This document shows, in pieces, positions 1-8,489 of a stretch of DNA of 64,000 nucleotides (positions are counted from its first letter, which is position 1; each line of letters starts with the position of its first letter). The DNA comes from an uncultured Eubacteriales bacterium (GTDB lineage Bacteria > Bacillota > Clostridia > Christensenellales > CAG-138), in assembly GCA_900543475.1 (NCBI GenBank), contig UQRU01000003.1:1-64000 (forward strand). The letters run 5' to 3'. The notes under the pieces are model-generated. The model saw nothing but the letters and a program-made list of their open reading frames with translations, made no database searches and was not told the DNA's origin. A program made the translations under genes and the position numbers.

Positions 1-192
1 TATCCAGCTCCAGCTCATCGTAGGAAGTGACCTCCCTCAGCTCGGCAATATCGAACACAGCAAGGCGCGCACCGCAGGAAATCAGGATGGATTTTGCGGT
101 TTTGCCAGCTGCCAGCTTGTACTTTTTGTACTGGCGGACAGCGAAATGGTTGGGCTTCTCTGCCTCCAGCGCGTCAAACATCAGGTCAACGG
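1..192 (-). CDS. Conjugative coupling protein TraG/VirD4, 3' exon (partial)
   Basis: This is the continuation of the coupling-protein gene whose 5' part lies at 2879-3806; the group II intron separates them. Joining base 2879 to base 192 rebuilds the codon for Pro and gives the junction FKN-PVDLMFDALEAEK, a run that is continuous in TraG/VirD4 proteins of Tn1549-like elements (family knowledge). The reading continues as NHFAVRQYKKYKL and GARLAVFDIAELRE, both typical of the family, and runs off the left edge. The product is the hexameric inner-membrane ATPase that hands the relaxase-DNA complex to the type IV secretion channel. Identification by family resemblance is strong; the C-terminus is not visible. 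Confidence 0.88.
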
Positions 193-242
193 ATACCGAT
201 AGGTAAGGCTCTGACTTTCGTCTCGGCCTTTTCCCCCGGCCC

Positions 243-276
243 ACACCGGACGGGCACCTTTCAGCGCATCCGGCGT
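243..276 (-). ncRNA. Group II intron domain V
   Basis: On the minus strand a 34-nt hairpin pairs ACGCCGGA with TCCGGTGT around the conserved GCGCTGAAAGGTGCCCG core, which is the shape of the catalytic domain V. The triad position reads CGC rather than the more common AGC. It lies about 75 nt after the maturase stop codon and is followed by a domain VI-like hairpin (AAGGC/GCCTT around GACGAAAGTC) and the 3' splice end. Confidence 0.8.
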
Positions 277-349
277 ACCCTCTTACTTTGTGAAGATTCC
301 CCCATTCCAAAGGGGTCTCTTGCTCAACAAGCAAACGACATATTCACAA

Positions 350-2149
350 TCAATCTCTTTGCAAGGAATCAATAAGTGCTTTTATTCTCCGTATCTTTCT
401 GGGAAAAATGGAATAAAGCCGCTCCGGGGTACTGCTGTGCAGTATCGTATGTTCCATTTCTGAAAGCACACAGAGGTTTTCAAAATCATTTGTTCCGCCT
501 TTGCTAAGTGGTTTGATATGGTGGCAGTGGTATTCGTCTACGGGGACAAAATTTCCCGACAGATAGCTGACACCTTTCATGGAACTGTATTTACTGATTC
601 TGAACATGGCTAACCGGCTGTTTTTGATGTATTTTGAAGTGTTGACTAAGTAGCTGATATCCTTCATTGATACACCGGGATTGTGCTTCTTTTCGCCGTA
701 GGCATAAGGATTTTTACGGATTACCTTGCCCTTTTCTGCAGCTATCAGTTTATTGTCCCAACTGGCCCATTGAATCTCAATGACCGGGAACTGATGGAAG
801 CAGTAATAGCCACGCTTTCCCCATGAGCGGTATTCTCCGCCCTGAAAGTTATCCTTGTAAGCTTGGTCTTTTATGAATTTAACATCTCTGCTCATTGTGT
901 GATAAAACAATTCTTTGATTCGCCAACCTATTTTTCTAAAGCTCAAACAAAACAGAGACATGCCTTTATAGTAGTTGTGGACTCCCACCACATAGGCATT
1001 CCATGCGTGTATTGTTTCAAATGACGGATTGCGCCTGATGTCATGTAGCAGTTCCCTGCATTTCTTAACAATCACGTCCTCTTTGCTTTTTGGAAGCTCA
1101 TTTGTCACCATCAGCTTCCCCTTTTGCTGTGGGTTCTTCGTCTGCTTTTTATAGGCATAGAAGTCATATCCCAGATACTTCATCTTTTCCCGGGTAAGGT
1201 CATATATTTTTGTCTTATCCTCGTTGATTTCCAGCTTCATGTTCCGTGTCAGGTAATTCGTAACACTGTATTTGAATTTCACAGCGTCCTCATAATCCTT
1301 GCACAATACCAGAATGTCATCAGCATACCTCACATGAATCCCAACTTTTAGATTTGTGAGTGCGAGGTTGCGTCGCTTGTTCGCATAGTTGTGAAACTTT
1401 GCAACGCTTCTGTCATGCCAGCAATCACCCTGGTCACGGAGCCATACATCAAATCGATGTAGATATACATTACTGATTAACGGCCCCAAAATCGAACCTT
1501 GTGGAGAGCCTTTCGGATTCTCCACTTTACAGGAATCCTCATAGTATCCCTTTTTAATGAAACGGTAGATATAGTTGAGGATTATCTGGTCTTTTATCCC
1601 GATATGCCACAGTTCCCGGTATGCTATATCCGGGTCTATGGTTCCGAAGAAATCTTTCATATCCACGGACAGGACATAGGGCATTGTCTGACATTGGCTT
1701 TTCACCTTTGCCAGCGCATTGTGAGTGCTGACCTGTTTCCGGAATCCGAATGAACTCTCTACAAATTTTGTTTCACAATAGGGTTCCACCACCAGTTGAA
1801 TACATTTTTCAACCAGCTTATCCCAAATGGAGCAAATCCCAAGAGGCCGCTTCTTCCCATTGCTTTTCGGTATGTACGTTCTCCGTACATAATCCATTCT
1901 TTTGTTTGTCAGACGGTCTTTCACAATCTCCGCAAGTTCCTGAATAGAGTAGGGTTCCAGAGTTTTGATGTTTGTTTTATCCGGCCCCAGTGCCATTCTT
2001 CCCGGACTTTTGCTTAATTGACGCAGTGCAAGGGCTACGTTATCAGTGTCATAAACCATGACGTGGAGTGCCCGTAGGTCAATTCTGTTATTCTGGAAAT
2101 CTTCAAACCGCTTTTCCATGTCCACAAAATAGATGTTATTGGTACTCAA
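350..2149 (-). CDS. ltrA: Group II intron reverse transcriptase/maturase with HNH domain
   Basis: A 599-residue intron-encoded protein. It would assist RNA splicing and copy the intron into new DNA sites. Visible parts: the fingers/palm region with FGFRKQVSTHNAL (about 134-146), the palm motif SVDMKDFFGTID (161-172), the GSPQGSILGPLISN block (214-227), the catalytic YADD box (275-278), then the thumb/maturase X region, and a C-terminal HNH endonuclease with CHHIKPLSKGGTNDFENLC near residues 545-565. All blocks are present without stop codons, so the enzyme looks intact. Start ATG at 2149. It is the only gene in the intron. Family assignment is certain; the intron subclass is not settled. Confidence 0.95.
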   Translation of the reverse strand: MSTNNIYFVDMEKRFEDFQNNRIDLRALHVMVYDTDNVALALRQLSKSPGRMALGPDKTNIKTLEPYSIQELAEIVKDRLTNKRMDYVRRTYIPKSNGKKRPLGICSIWDKLVEKCIQLVVEPYCETKFVESSFGFRKQVSTHNALAKVKSQCQTMPYVLSVDMKDFFGTIDPDIAYRELWHIGIKDQIILNYIYRFIKKGYYEDSCKVENPKGSPQGSILGPLISNVYLHRFDVWLRDQGDCWHDRSVAKFHNYANKRRNLALTNLKVGIHVRYADDILVLCKDYEDAVKFKYSVTNYLTRNMKLEINEDKTKIYDLTREKMKYLGYDFYAYKKQTKNPQQKGKLMVTNELPKSKEDVIVKKCRELLHDIRRNPSFETIHAWNAYVVGVHNYYKGMSLFCLSFRKIGWRIKELFYHTMSRDVKFIKDQAYKDNFQGGEYRSWGKRGYYCFHQFPVIEIQWASWDNKLIAAEKGKVIRKNPYAYGEKKHNPGVSMKDISYLVNTSKYIKNSRLAMFRISKYSSMKGVSYLSGNFVPVDEYHCHHIKPLSKGGTNDFENLCVLSEMEHTILHSSTPERLYSIFPRKIRRIKALIDSLQRD

Positions 2150-2878
2150 TTACTTTTCTTTGGTTCTTCATAGGTTGTCGCCTCATTTCCGTAACGAATA
2201 GTCTCTTGCGTCTAATCAGGCGAATCGGAAATATTGTTTTATTATTCAAAGCAAGACTAAGGCCCTTCGCTACCCCCTGTTTCTTGACAGGGTATCTACG
2301 CTACTATGGCCCCGCTGACTACCCGTTCATAACCTTTCTGGCCTTACCCTTTCAGTGCGGGCCGTCCCCGGCTATTCCTAAACGTCGGGCAGTTCGCCCT
2401 TATCAATATGACTGCCTTAATACTGCACTTAGGACTTCCTCTGCTCCGTAAACCTGGGTCTCCCCGATACGTTTTACACGTATTCTATGGCGGCCATAAC
2501 GCCATCCCCCATAGTGACAAAACGAAATCACGTGAGGTAGATTTATTATTCCGTCCTCTCTGCACAGCAGAGCAGGATAGGGTTCATAACGAAGCTTTAG
2601 CAAATGCGGAATGTTGAATCCATATGCAGTGGAACCCGGGGTGTGCTGTCACCAGCAGTGTCCCCGCCTTCACCTATGCTTCGCGACTGCCTGTTACCAG
2701 ACAGCCGGCAGGAGTATTAGTCGAGGTCGGATACATGGAATATTTGGCTTCCATGCCGCCTCCAGTCATATCAATTACCTACAAGAGTGTGCCGCTTTTC
2801 ACCTCCTTAGCACCTCTTATCAGGTTTGCAGTGGTGTCACCCTACTACGGGAGTTTTACACTGCAATTAGGGTCGCAC

Positions 2879-3806
2879 GGTTTTTGAACTCCTCGTCATC
2901 CTCCCGGACCTCCATCGCATTGATGAACTCGATGAGGGTGGAAAAATTCTGTTCCTCCACCGGGGCCTCATAGTGGATATACCCGATAAGGGCGCAGTAC
3001 AAAAGCGTTTCCGCCTTGACCCAGAAATCGTCCCCGGCCTTGCCCTCGCCCTTGGTGTTGGCGATCAGCGTTGTCACCAGCTTCAAGATGTCCTTTTCGC
3101 TATGGATATAGCTGAAGGGGTTATAGTGCATCGACTTCTTGAAGTTGATGGTGTTCAGCACCTTGATCTGGTATGGCTCATACACGATTTTGCCGTGTTT
3201 GTCCTTCACCGGCTTGCCGTCCTTGCCCAGCTTGGGCGCACGCCGCTGGAGCATTTTGCCGCACTCCACCAGGATGGTGCCCTTGGGATCGGTAACGACG
3301 TAGGAGCTGTGCATCTGCATCAAATTCGGCTTGAGCCAGAAGCGGGTCTTGCCGGAACCGCTGCCGCCGATGACCAGCACGTTCTTGTTGCGGGCATACT
3401 TGGGGTTCTTGGGACGGCTGGACATGGTAAGCCGCTCGGTCTGGGTCAGAATGACGTTATTCTGGAACACCGGGTCGATGTAGGGGGCAATATCCTCATG
3501 GGTGCCCCATCGGGCCGAACCATACTCCACGTTGTGGCGGTATTTTTTGGCGTTCTTGCCTTTCAGATACACCGCCAGCCGCAGGCCAGCGCCGCAGCAA
3601 AGCCCCACCAGCAAATCCAGCGGGTGCAGGCTGGGCCACCAGCTTGCCAGCGCCACCGGCAGGGTGGAGAAGAACGAGAGCATTTTGGCGGACGCATCCG
3701 CGCCGGTCGCCAGCCGCCAGGCTTCCCCCAGGTTGGTGGCAAACAGGCCCAGCAGGAAATAGGGCAGGTTCAGCAGCACCAGCTTTTTCACATTCAGCTG
3801 CTTCAT
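2879..3806 (-). CDS. Conjugative coupling protein TraG/VirD4, 5' exon
   Basis: N-terminal part of a type IV coupling protein. There are hydrophobic segments near residues 8-27 and 43-80 (membrane anchor), then the soluble ATPase with Walker A GGSGSGKT at 147-154 and a following VTDPKGTILVECG stretch. The exon ends at codon FKN plus one base, where the group II intron enters; the 3' exon is at 1-192. Its start overlaps the pcfB stop by 4 nt (ATGA), so the two are translationally coupled, as is usual for the PcfB-TraG pair in Tn1549-like ICEs. The role is docking of the relaxosome and DNA transfer. The element's relaxase and channel genes must lie left of the window. Confidence 0.93.
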
Positions 3807-4303
3807 CGTTCCAGCTCCTTCCGGCGGCTGCGGTCCACCACGGTATTTTTGAGCAGCTCCTTGAACTGGGCCAGTTTTGCCAGCACGGAGGGGCGCTCGC
3901 TGCGGTCGGCCTTCTTGACCTTTTTCTGGGTGTATTCAGAAAAAGCAGCGGTCAGCGCGTCGGCGTCCCGGCCCTTGAAGAAGATCAGATACTTGGGCGG
4001 CGAGGCGCTGCGGTCCTTTTTCACCGCATAGTCCACGCCGTACTTGCGGGCGATGCGCTCAAAATCCTTGATGGACGGGTCGTTGATCTCGATGTTGGAG
4101 ACGCCCTGGTTCTGCCCGATGAGCTGCTTCACGGTCTGCTTGCCCTTGGGGGTGACGGGGGAATCCCGGCCGCGCTGCTTTTCCAGCTTTTTCTCCCTGC
4201 GGTGGGCCATGTACTTGGATATGGCGGCCTTGAACAGCCGCCCGGTGAACTTTGTCCCGCTGACGATCAGCGTCAAAGTCCTGTTTTCCACTTCCTCCTG
4301 CAT
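3803..4303 (-). CDS. pcfB: PcfB family conjugation accessory protein
   Basis: A 166-residue protein matching the DUF3801/PcfB family. In pCF10-type systems PcfB is a cytoplasmic relaxosome accessory factor that works with the coupling protein. Typical features seen: an N-terminal VSGTKFTGRLFKAAISKYM segment, a basic linker HRREKKLEKQRG, the block FERIARKYGVDYAVKKD and the strand YLIFFKGRDADALTAAF. It starts at ATG 4303 behind GGAGG with 9-nt spacing and overlaps traG by 4 nt. About 88 nt separate it from the antirepressor-like gene upstream. Assignment rests on recalled family sequence and gene order. Confidence 0.85.
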   Translation of the reverse strand: MQEEVENRTLTLIVSGTKFTGRLFKAAISKYMAHRREKKLEKQRGRDSPVTPKGKQTVKQLIGQNQGVSNIEINDPSIKDFERIARKYGVDYAVKKDRSASPPKYLIFFKGRDADALTAAFSEYTQKKVKKADRSERPSVLAKLAQFKELLKNTVVDRSRRKELER

Positions 4304-4391
4304 AGGTCATCGCCTCCTTTCCACGGATTTTGCAGGGGTGGCGCTTGATACTAAGGCGGGACCACCAGCCGCCGCAGCAGATACCGGCCTG

Positions 4392-5159
4392 TCATACCGT
4401 CACCAGTATCAGCGATCGCAGTTCCGCAAAGTGCAGCTTGCCCTTGGGCGTCACCAGCGTGTAGGAGCCGGTGTGGCCGTTGCGGCAGAAATCCTTCACA
4501 CAGAACAACCCCTCGTTGGCGCTCTTGGCGTAGGGCAGCACACAGCCAGAGGGGGTGCGGTAGACGTACCGGCGTTCCAGCAGAAAGCGGACGAAGCGCC
4601 GTTCCGGCACCTCCAGCTCCTTGGCGGTGGTGCGCAGGTTGGTGCTGTGCCGCAGGTCGATAAACAGGTCGTAGTAGACGGCCTTGCCTTGCAGCCGGGC
4701 GTTGTCCGCTTGCAGCGCCGCGTTTTTCTCACGCTCGGCCAGCAGGTCGGAGCAGAGCTTCAGCAGCGCCTCCGGCGAGGTGGCGACCTCCCACAGCTTT
4801 TCTCTGGTGAGGTATGCTCCGTGCTGGCGGATGCTGGGCAGGACTTCATCGAACACCCAGCGTTCAAATCGCTCCGCCGAGGGCAGCTTGCTGTGGACGA
4901 TGAGCCGGTAAACGTCGCCTTCGGGGATAAAGAGCATCTCCACCATCTGTACGGCGGGTGAGCCATCTGCCTTCTTGCCGGTCTGGACCCCTATGGAACA
5001 TTTCGTTCCACAGCGGGTGTGGTCGCGGACGGCCTTACGGGGATTGGCATATCCCAAAGCAGTTGCTACATCCGTTCCGCAGAACAGCACCTTGCCGTCC
5101 TGCTCAAAAGTGCGGATGCTTCCAAACTCCGGGTTTTTGAAAATTTCCATCTGGTTCAT
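4392..5159 (-). CDS. Phage antirepressor-like protein (Bro-N, KilAC-like C-terminus)
   Basis: A 255-residue protein. The N-terminus (about 1-105) is a Bro-N domain: FGSIRTFEQDGKVLFCGTDV, then AALGYANPRKAVRDH-like text, and VYRLIVHSKLPSAERFERWV. A short coiled segment (AEREKNAALQADNARLQ) leads to a C-terminal domain with NLRTTAKELEVPERRFVRFL and YTLVTPKGK, as in the KilAC/ANT antirepressor domain. Such proteins usually control lysis-lysogeny-like switches; in ICEs their target is unknown. The start at 5159 is chosen because AAGGAGG lies 6 nt upstream; an in-frame extension to 5333 is possible but lacks support. It follows the initiator-like gene with a 38-nt gap, probably in one transcript. 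Confidence 0.85.
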   Translation of the reverse strand: MNQMEIFKNPEFGSIRTFEQDGKVLFCGTDVATALGYANPRKAVRDHTRCGTKCSIGVQTGKKADGSPAVQMVEMLFIPEGDVYRLIVHSKLPSAERFERWVFDEVLPSIRQHGAYLTREKLWEVATSPEALLKLCSDLLAEREKNAALQADNARLQGKAVYYDLFIDLRHSTNLRTTAKELEVPERRFVRFLLERRYVYRTPSGCVLPYAKSANEGLFCVKDFCRNGHTGSYTLVTPKGKLHFAELRSLILVTV

Positions 5160-5197
5160 ATCGTGCCTCCTTGGGCGGTGCAGCAGAAAAGCGGCCA

Positions 5198-6076
5198 TTA
5201 CCAGCCGCCTGCGTGCATATCGTGGTTGACCTGGGCCGTGTAGTGATTGTTCATGGTGGTAGGCGCGTTGAACAGCACGGTCAGCAGGTACTGCTTCATG
5301 TTGCGGATTTCGGTGGTGTTGTTGTGCAGGCACTCCATGACGAACTCGATGTGGGAGCTGTCCAGCTTCAGGAACCGGGACCGCACCACCTCGTGGGGGA
5401 AGTCCGCCCCGGCGATGCGGGTGGTCTTGCGTCTGGCACAGACCGTTTCCACGATCAGCTCCACGATCTCGTCCAGATCCTCCCGGTAGGTCGAAACCTC
5501 CCGGCAGAGGTGGTCGTACTCGATGTTCTCCAACACCAAATCCCGATAACTCTGCATTTCTTCCACCGACATCGCATCCCGTCCTTTCCGTTCCGGCGGC
5601 CTGGCCGCCGCTTTCTCCCGGAAGGGAATGGAATCGGTACTTGGTACATCCGTTGTTTGTTTTTGAGTCTTTGATTTCTCTATATTTAATTCTGCCGGCT
5701 TTTCCGTATCCGGGCCAGCCAGATACGGGTTTTCCGTATCTGGTGAAGCCGTATCCGGCTGGGGCGTATCCGGCGCTTTGGGCTGGGGCTGCTCATAGAT
5801 GACATACTCGGTGTCGCTGATGCGGCCCTGGCGGTCCCGCATCTGGTGGCGGACGATGTACCCGGCGCTTTCCAGCTCCCGCAGCGCCCCACCGATGGCG
5901 TCCACGCCCTCCTTGCAGATTTTGGCGAGGCCGCGGGTGGTGTAGTTCCAGTCCTCCGGCAAGGACAGCATCATGGAAAGCAGTCCCTTGGATTTCAGCG
6001 ACAGTGCCTTGTCGCGCAGGTGGTGGTTGCTCATCACGGTATAATCACGGGTCCGTTCAATGCGAAAAACGGCCAT
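5198..6076 (-). CDS. Winged-helix replication initiator-like protein (RepA_N/DUF6017 type)
   Basis: A 292-residue protein. The N-terminal ~110 residues look like a helix-turn-helix replication-initiator or DnaD-type domain: FRIERTRDYTVMSNHHLRDK, LSLKSKGLLSMMLSLPEDW and LAKICKEGVDAIGGALREL. A low-complexity Pro/Asp/Thr linker follows (about 120-170), then a C-terminal block (MSVEEMQSYRDLVLENIEYD to the end) that matches the DUF6017 region common in Tn1549-like ICEs. The likely role is replication of the excised circle, which is inferred from family and position next to parAB. Start ATG 6076 has GGAAGGAG 8 nt upstream; a GTG three codons earlier is less well placed. A terminator-like hairpin precedes it. 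Confidence 0.82.
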   Translation of the reverse strand: MAVFRIERTRDYTVMSNHHLRDKALSLKSKGLLSMMLSLPEDWNYTTRGLAKICKEGVDAIGGALRELESAGYIVRHQMRDRQGRISDTEYVIYEQPQPKAPDTPQPDTASPDTENPYLAGPDTEKPAELNIEKSKTQKQTTDVPSTDSIPFREKAAARPPERKGRDAMSVEEMQSYRDLVLENIEYDHLCREVSTYREDLDEIVELIVETVCARRKTTRIAGADFPHEVVRSRFLKLDSSHIEFVMECLHNNTTEIRNMKQYLLTVLFNAPTTMNNHYTAQVNHDMHAGGW

Positions 6077-6107
6077 TTGCGTCACTCCTTCCAGTGTTCA
6101 TGGCATG

Positions 6108-6139
6108 AAAAAAGCCGCAATCTTCAAAAAGACTGCGGC
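6108..6139 (-). terminator. Intrinsic terminator between the parAB block and the rep-like gene
   Basis: On the minus strand GCCGCAGTC pairs with GATTGCGGC (one G-T pair) across an 8-nt loop and is followed by six T (6113-6108). It sits directly downstream of the 61-residue gene, so it would end the parA-parB transcript before the replication-initiator-like gene. Confidence 0.7.
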
Positions 6140-6141
6140 GG

Positions 6142-6327
6142 TCAGGTGCGGTCGTTCCGGCTGCGCCAGGAATACGGCGGCTTCGGCACAGGGGGCCGGG
6201 TAAAAACGTCCTGCGCGGTGCCGAAGGGCAGGCGCTGCATTACCTGGTCGATCTCGGTGCTTTTCATGTCATGCTGGGATTGGCAGTGTTCGCGGATGGC
6301 TTCTTCAATGTCTCTAACGGTACACAT
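6142..6327 (-). CDS. Small ICE protein of unknown function (61 aa)
   Basis: I do not recognise a named family. The protein starts MCTVRDIEEAIREHCQSQHD, predicted helical, and ends in a Pro/Arg-rich tail. An AAAGGA ribosome site lies just upstream of ATG 6327, and codon use and spacing match its neighbours. It sits between the 92-residue gene and a terminator, in the parA-parB-small ORF order seen in Tn1549-like elements (recalled). No catalytic or metal-binding pattern is visible. Confidence 0.62.
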   Translation of the reverse strand: MCTVRDIEEAIREHCQSQHDMKSTEIDQVMQRLPFGTAQDVFTRPPVPKPPYSWRSRNDRT

Positions 6328-6357
6328 AGTTCAGTCCTTTCTTGGCAAGCGGTGGGT

Positions 6358-6636
6358 TTACGGGTGGCGGCGCTTTTTCTTCGGCTTGAAGTCGATGATG
6401 TGCCCCTCGACAACGTGGGCATGGCGCTTAATTTTGATCTGCTGGCTGCGCTGGGCGTCCAGGGCCTGCCGGTAGCCGTCCTCGGTGAGAAACAGGCGCA
6501 CCTCGTCGCCGGGGCTGCCGTAAGGGGTGCGGGGCTTGCGGACCGCAAACTCCACCATCCAGCGGGTGCTATCCTGAAATCGCTCCACAGCCAAAATGTT
6601 ATGTCCTTTCAGCTCGCGGGCTGAAATATCCCTCAT
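6358..6636 (-). CDS. Small ICE protein of unknown function (92 aa)
   Basis: A 92-residue protein starting MRDISARELKGHNILAVERF, with a predicted beta-rich middle (STRWMVEFAVRKPRTPYG) and a basic tail ending KPKKKRRHP, which could bind nucleic acid. I do not recognise a characterised family. The start at 6636 is chosen because AGAGGAG lies 6 nt upstream; a TTG two codons earlier falls inside that spacer. It follows parB by 14 nt, so it is part of the partition operon. The basic tail is seen; any DNA- or RNA-binding role is inference. Confidence 0.65.
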   Translation of the reverse strand: MRDISARELKGHNILAVERFQDSTRWMVEFAVRKPRTPYGSPGDEVRLFLTEDGYRQALDAQRSQQIKIKRHAHVVEGHIIDFKPKKKRRHP

Positions 6637-6650
6637 AGGCAACTCCTCTC

Positions 6651-7586
6651 TCAGCGTTCATGCTGTTGCTGGCGCTTGCGCTGCCACTGTTCCAGCAGCT
6701 TGATGATGGTCTCCTGCATCCGCTGGGGCGTATAGCTCCGGGGAAAATATTTGCGCAGGGTGTCGCTGGTGAAGGTGATCTTGTCCAGGTCGCTTTTCTT
6801 TTCTTCGCCCATGATGACCCGCATCATGTCGAGGGTCAGGTGGCCCTCCTGGCTGTACTTTTTCAGCCGCTGGGCCTGGGAGAGCGACGGCGTGGCCTGT
6901 TCGCTGTCCATCGCGTCCAGCAAATCCACCTGTTCCTCTTTTTTGAGGAAGGACAGCTCGTAGGCCGGATTGAAGGCGATTTTCTTCTCGTCCACCATGT
7001 CCAGCAGTTCGGGAATTAGCTCGGTGAGGCGGATATAACGAAAAATCTGGTTTTTACTCTGGCCGACCTGTTCAGCCAATACCTCGCTCGACTTCTTCCC
7101 AAAATCGTTCCCAACTTGGGAACAATTTTCTTTGGACGGTCTGCCAGCTTGTCGCTTCATAGCTTCCAGCTTCATCTTGTAGGCAAAAGCCCTTTCACTG
7201 GGGAGCAGGCTTTCCCGCTGCAAATTGCTGTCAACCATGATGATGGTGGCCTGGTCATCGTCCAGGTCGCGGACAATCACCGGCATGGTTTCTTTACCCG
7301 CCAGCTCGCTAGCTCGGTGCCGCCGGTGCCCGGCGACCAGCTCATAGCCGCCGTTGGGGTCCGGGCGGGCGATGGCCGGGACCAGCACGCCGTACTGCCG
7401 GATGCTGTCGGCGGTCTCCATCATGGCCTCATCGTCCTTGACCTTGAAGGGGTGGTCCTTGAACGGGTGCAGCTCCGACAAGGGAATTTCCAGAACCTTC
7501 TCCCGCTGGGCGTCGGCCCGGCTTTCCTCTGTGGAGAACAAGTCATCTACCGAGGCCAGCTCTACTTTTTTCGCGCTGCTTTTCAA
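6651..7586 (-). CDS. parB: ParB/Spo0J-type partition protein
   Basis: A 311-residue ParB-family DNA-binding protein of the element. N-terminal ParB/Srx CTPase domain: LSELHPFKDHPFKV, then the conserved box GHRRHRASELAG. The central helix-turn-helix region includes SSEVLAEQVGQSKNQIFRYI. A C-terminal portion ends QWQRKRQQQHER. It would bind parS-like sites and work with ParA to segregate or stabilise the circular ICE. The start is TTG at 7586 with AAGGAGG 9 nt upstream; the reading overlaps the parA end by 44 nt, which indicates coupling. A candidate parS is not identified, though the direct repeats before parA could serve as sites. Confidence 0.93.
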   Translation of the reverse strand: MKSSAKKVELASVDDLFSTEESRADAQREKVLEIPLSELHPFKDHPFKVKDDEAMMETADSIRQYGVLVPAIARPDPNGGYELVAGHRRHRASELAGKETMPVIVRDLDDDQATIIMVDSNLQRESLLPSERAFAYKMKLEAMKRQAGRPSKENCSQVGNDFGKKSSEVLAEQVGQSKNQIFRYIRLTELIPELLDMVDEKKIAFNPAYELSFLKKEEQVDLLDAMDSEQATPSLSQAQRLKKYSQEGHLTLDMMRVIMGEEKKSDLDKITFTSDTLRKYFPRSYTPQRMQETIIKLLEQWQRKRQQQHER

Positions 7587-8364
7587 GTTTCAATACCTCC
7601 TTCGTCAGATTGCGGTAGCCCTCGGCCACCTTGCCGCCGGGGTCATGGGCGAAAATGCTCTTGCCCTCGGCGCTGGTCTCCTTGGCCCGGACCGAATGTG
7701 GAATCTCGGTGCCGAATACCTTGATTTTGCTGCCATAGGTCTCCCGCAGCAGGGCGGCGATCTCTTTGGCAAAGTTGGTGCGGTTGTCCACCATCGTCAG
7801 CAGAATACCGTCGATCTGGAGCTTGGGATTTAACTGCCGCTTGACCTTGCTGATGGTAGATAGCAGCTGTTCCAGGCCCTTGGCGGGCAGATACTCCGCC
7901 TGGACGGGGACTATGATCCTGTTGGCAGCGGCCAAAGCGTTGACCGTGAGCATCCCCAGGGAGGGCTGGCAGTCGATGAGGATATGGGAATACTGTCCCT
8001 TTACGGTGTCCAGATACTGCCGTAGAATGGTCTCCCGGCTCATGGCGTTCACCAGAGATACCTCCATGCCGGAGAGCTGGATGTCAGCGGGCATGAGGTC
8101 CACGCCCTCCGGGTGGTGCAGGATACCCTCGCCGGGGCGCAGCGGCTCGTCCATCAGGATACGGCCCATCGCGTCAGACAGGGTAAAGGGCAGCTTGTCC
8201 GGCTGCGGGTTGCCCAGGCTGATGGTAAGGCTGGCCTGTGGGTCCGCGTCTACCAGCAGCACCTTCTTTCCGGCCTGGGCCAGCCCGATGCCTAAGTTGG
8301 CGCAGGTGGTTGTCTTGCCGACGCCGCCTTTCTGGTTGGCGACGGCGATGATTTGCGTGTTCAT
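7543..8364 (-). CDS. parA: ParA/Soj-type partition ATPase
   Basis: A 273-residue deviant-Walker ATPase. Walker A is KGGVGKTT at 12-19 with the signature first Lys, Walker A' LLVDADPQASLTISLG, and Walker B ILIDCQPSLGMLTVNA. Length and motifs match Soj/ParA proteins that lack an N-terminal HTH. It would move or position ParB-bound element DNA in the cytoplasm. It is the first gene of the element's minus-strand operon, with GAGGTG before ATG 8364 and a leader containing promoter-like repeats and two terminator-like hairpins. The spore-chromosome Soj/Spo0J pair is normally elsewhere, near the origin, so these are taken as ICE copies. Confidence 0.95.
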   Translation of the reverse strand: MNTQIIAVANQKGGVGKTTTCANLGIGLAQAGKKVLLVDADPQASLTISLGNPQPDKLPFTLSDAMGRILMDEPLRPGEGILHHPEGVDLMPADIQLSGMEVSLVNAMSRETILRQYLDTVKGQYSHILIDCQPSLGMLTVNALAAANRIIVPVQAEYLPAKGLEQLLSTISKVKRQLNPKLQIDGILLTMVDNRTNFAKEIAALLRETYGSKIKVFGTEIPHSVRAKETSAEGKSIFAHDPGGKVAEGYRNLTKEVLKLEKQREKSRAGLGR

Positions 8365-8410
8365 CGTATTTCACCTCGTTTCTGTTTGTCGTGTTTGGTT
8401 CTGGAAATAG

Positions 8411-8455
8411 AAAAAGCCGCCACTACTTTCTTGAAAAAAAGAGTGACGGCTTTTT
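8411..8455 (-). terminator. Terminator-like hairpin A in the parA leader
   Basis: Minus strand: AAAAAGCCGTCACT pairs with AGTGGCGGCTTTTT (one mismatch-type position) around a 17-nt loop, followed by CTATTTCC. It lies about 45 nt upstream of the parA start and downstream of the parA promoter-like site, so it could attenuate parA transcription. Confidence 0.6.
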
Positions 8456-8489
8456 CTGATCCCGGAACGTCGGTCCCCGGAAATGCAAA

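Larger units (their letters stand above)
193..2878 (-). mobile_element. Group II intron inserted in traG
   Basis: A complete retroelement on the minus strand. The 5' end begins GTGCGACC at 2878, matching the GTGYG start of group II introns. The 3' end is CCTTACCTATCGGTAT, ending at 193, placed by the requirement that the flanking traG frame is restored. It holds one intron-encoded protein (350-2149), about 730 nt of non-coding 5' RNA (domains I-III and the start of IV, 2150-2878) and domains V/VI near 201-276. Length is 2686 nt, usual for ORF-bearing bacterial group II introns. The unspliced gene would read RATLIAV and stop just inside the intron, so coupling-protein production should need splicing. 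Both ends are inferred from sequence, not from RNA data. Confidence 0.92.

Noticed and set aside
2973-4031. Long plus-strand reading (about 350 codons) over traG and pcfB
   Set aside because: It is the reverse shadow of GC-rich coding sequence; no ribosome site and no family resemblance.
4392-5333. Longer start of the antirepressor-like gene at 5333
   Set aside because: The added 58 residues overlap the upstream gene and lack a ribosome site, whereas 5159 has a perfect one.
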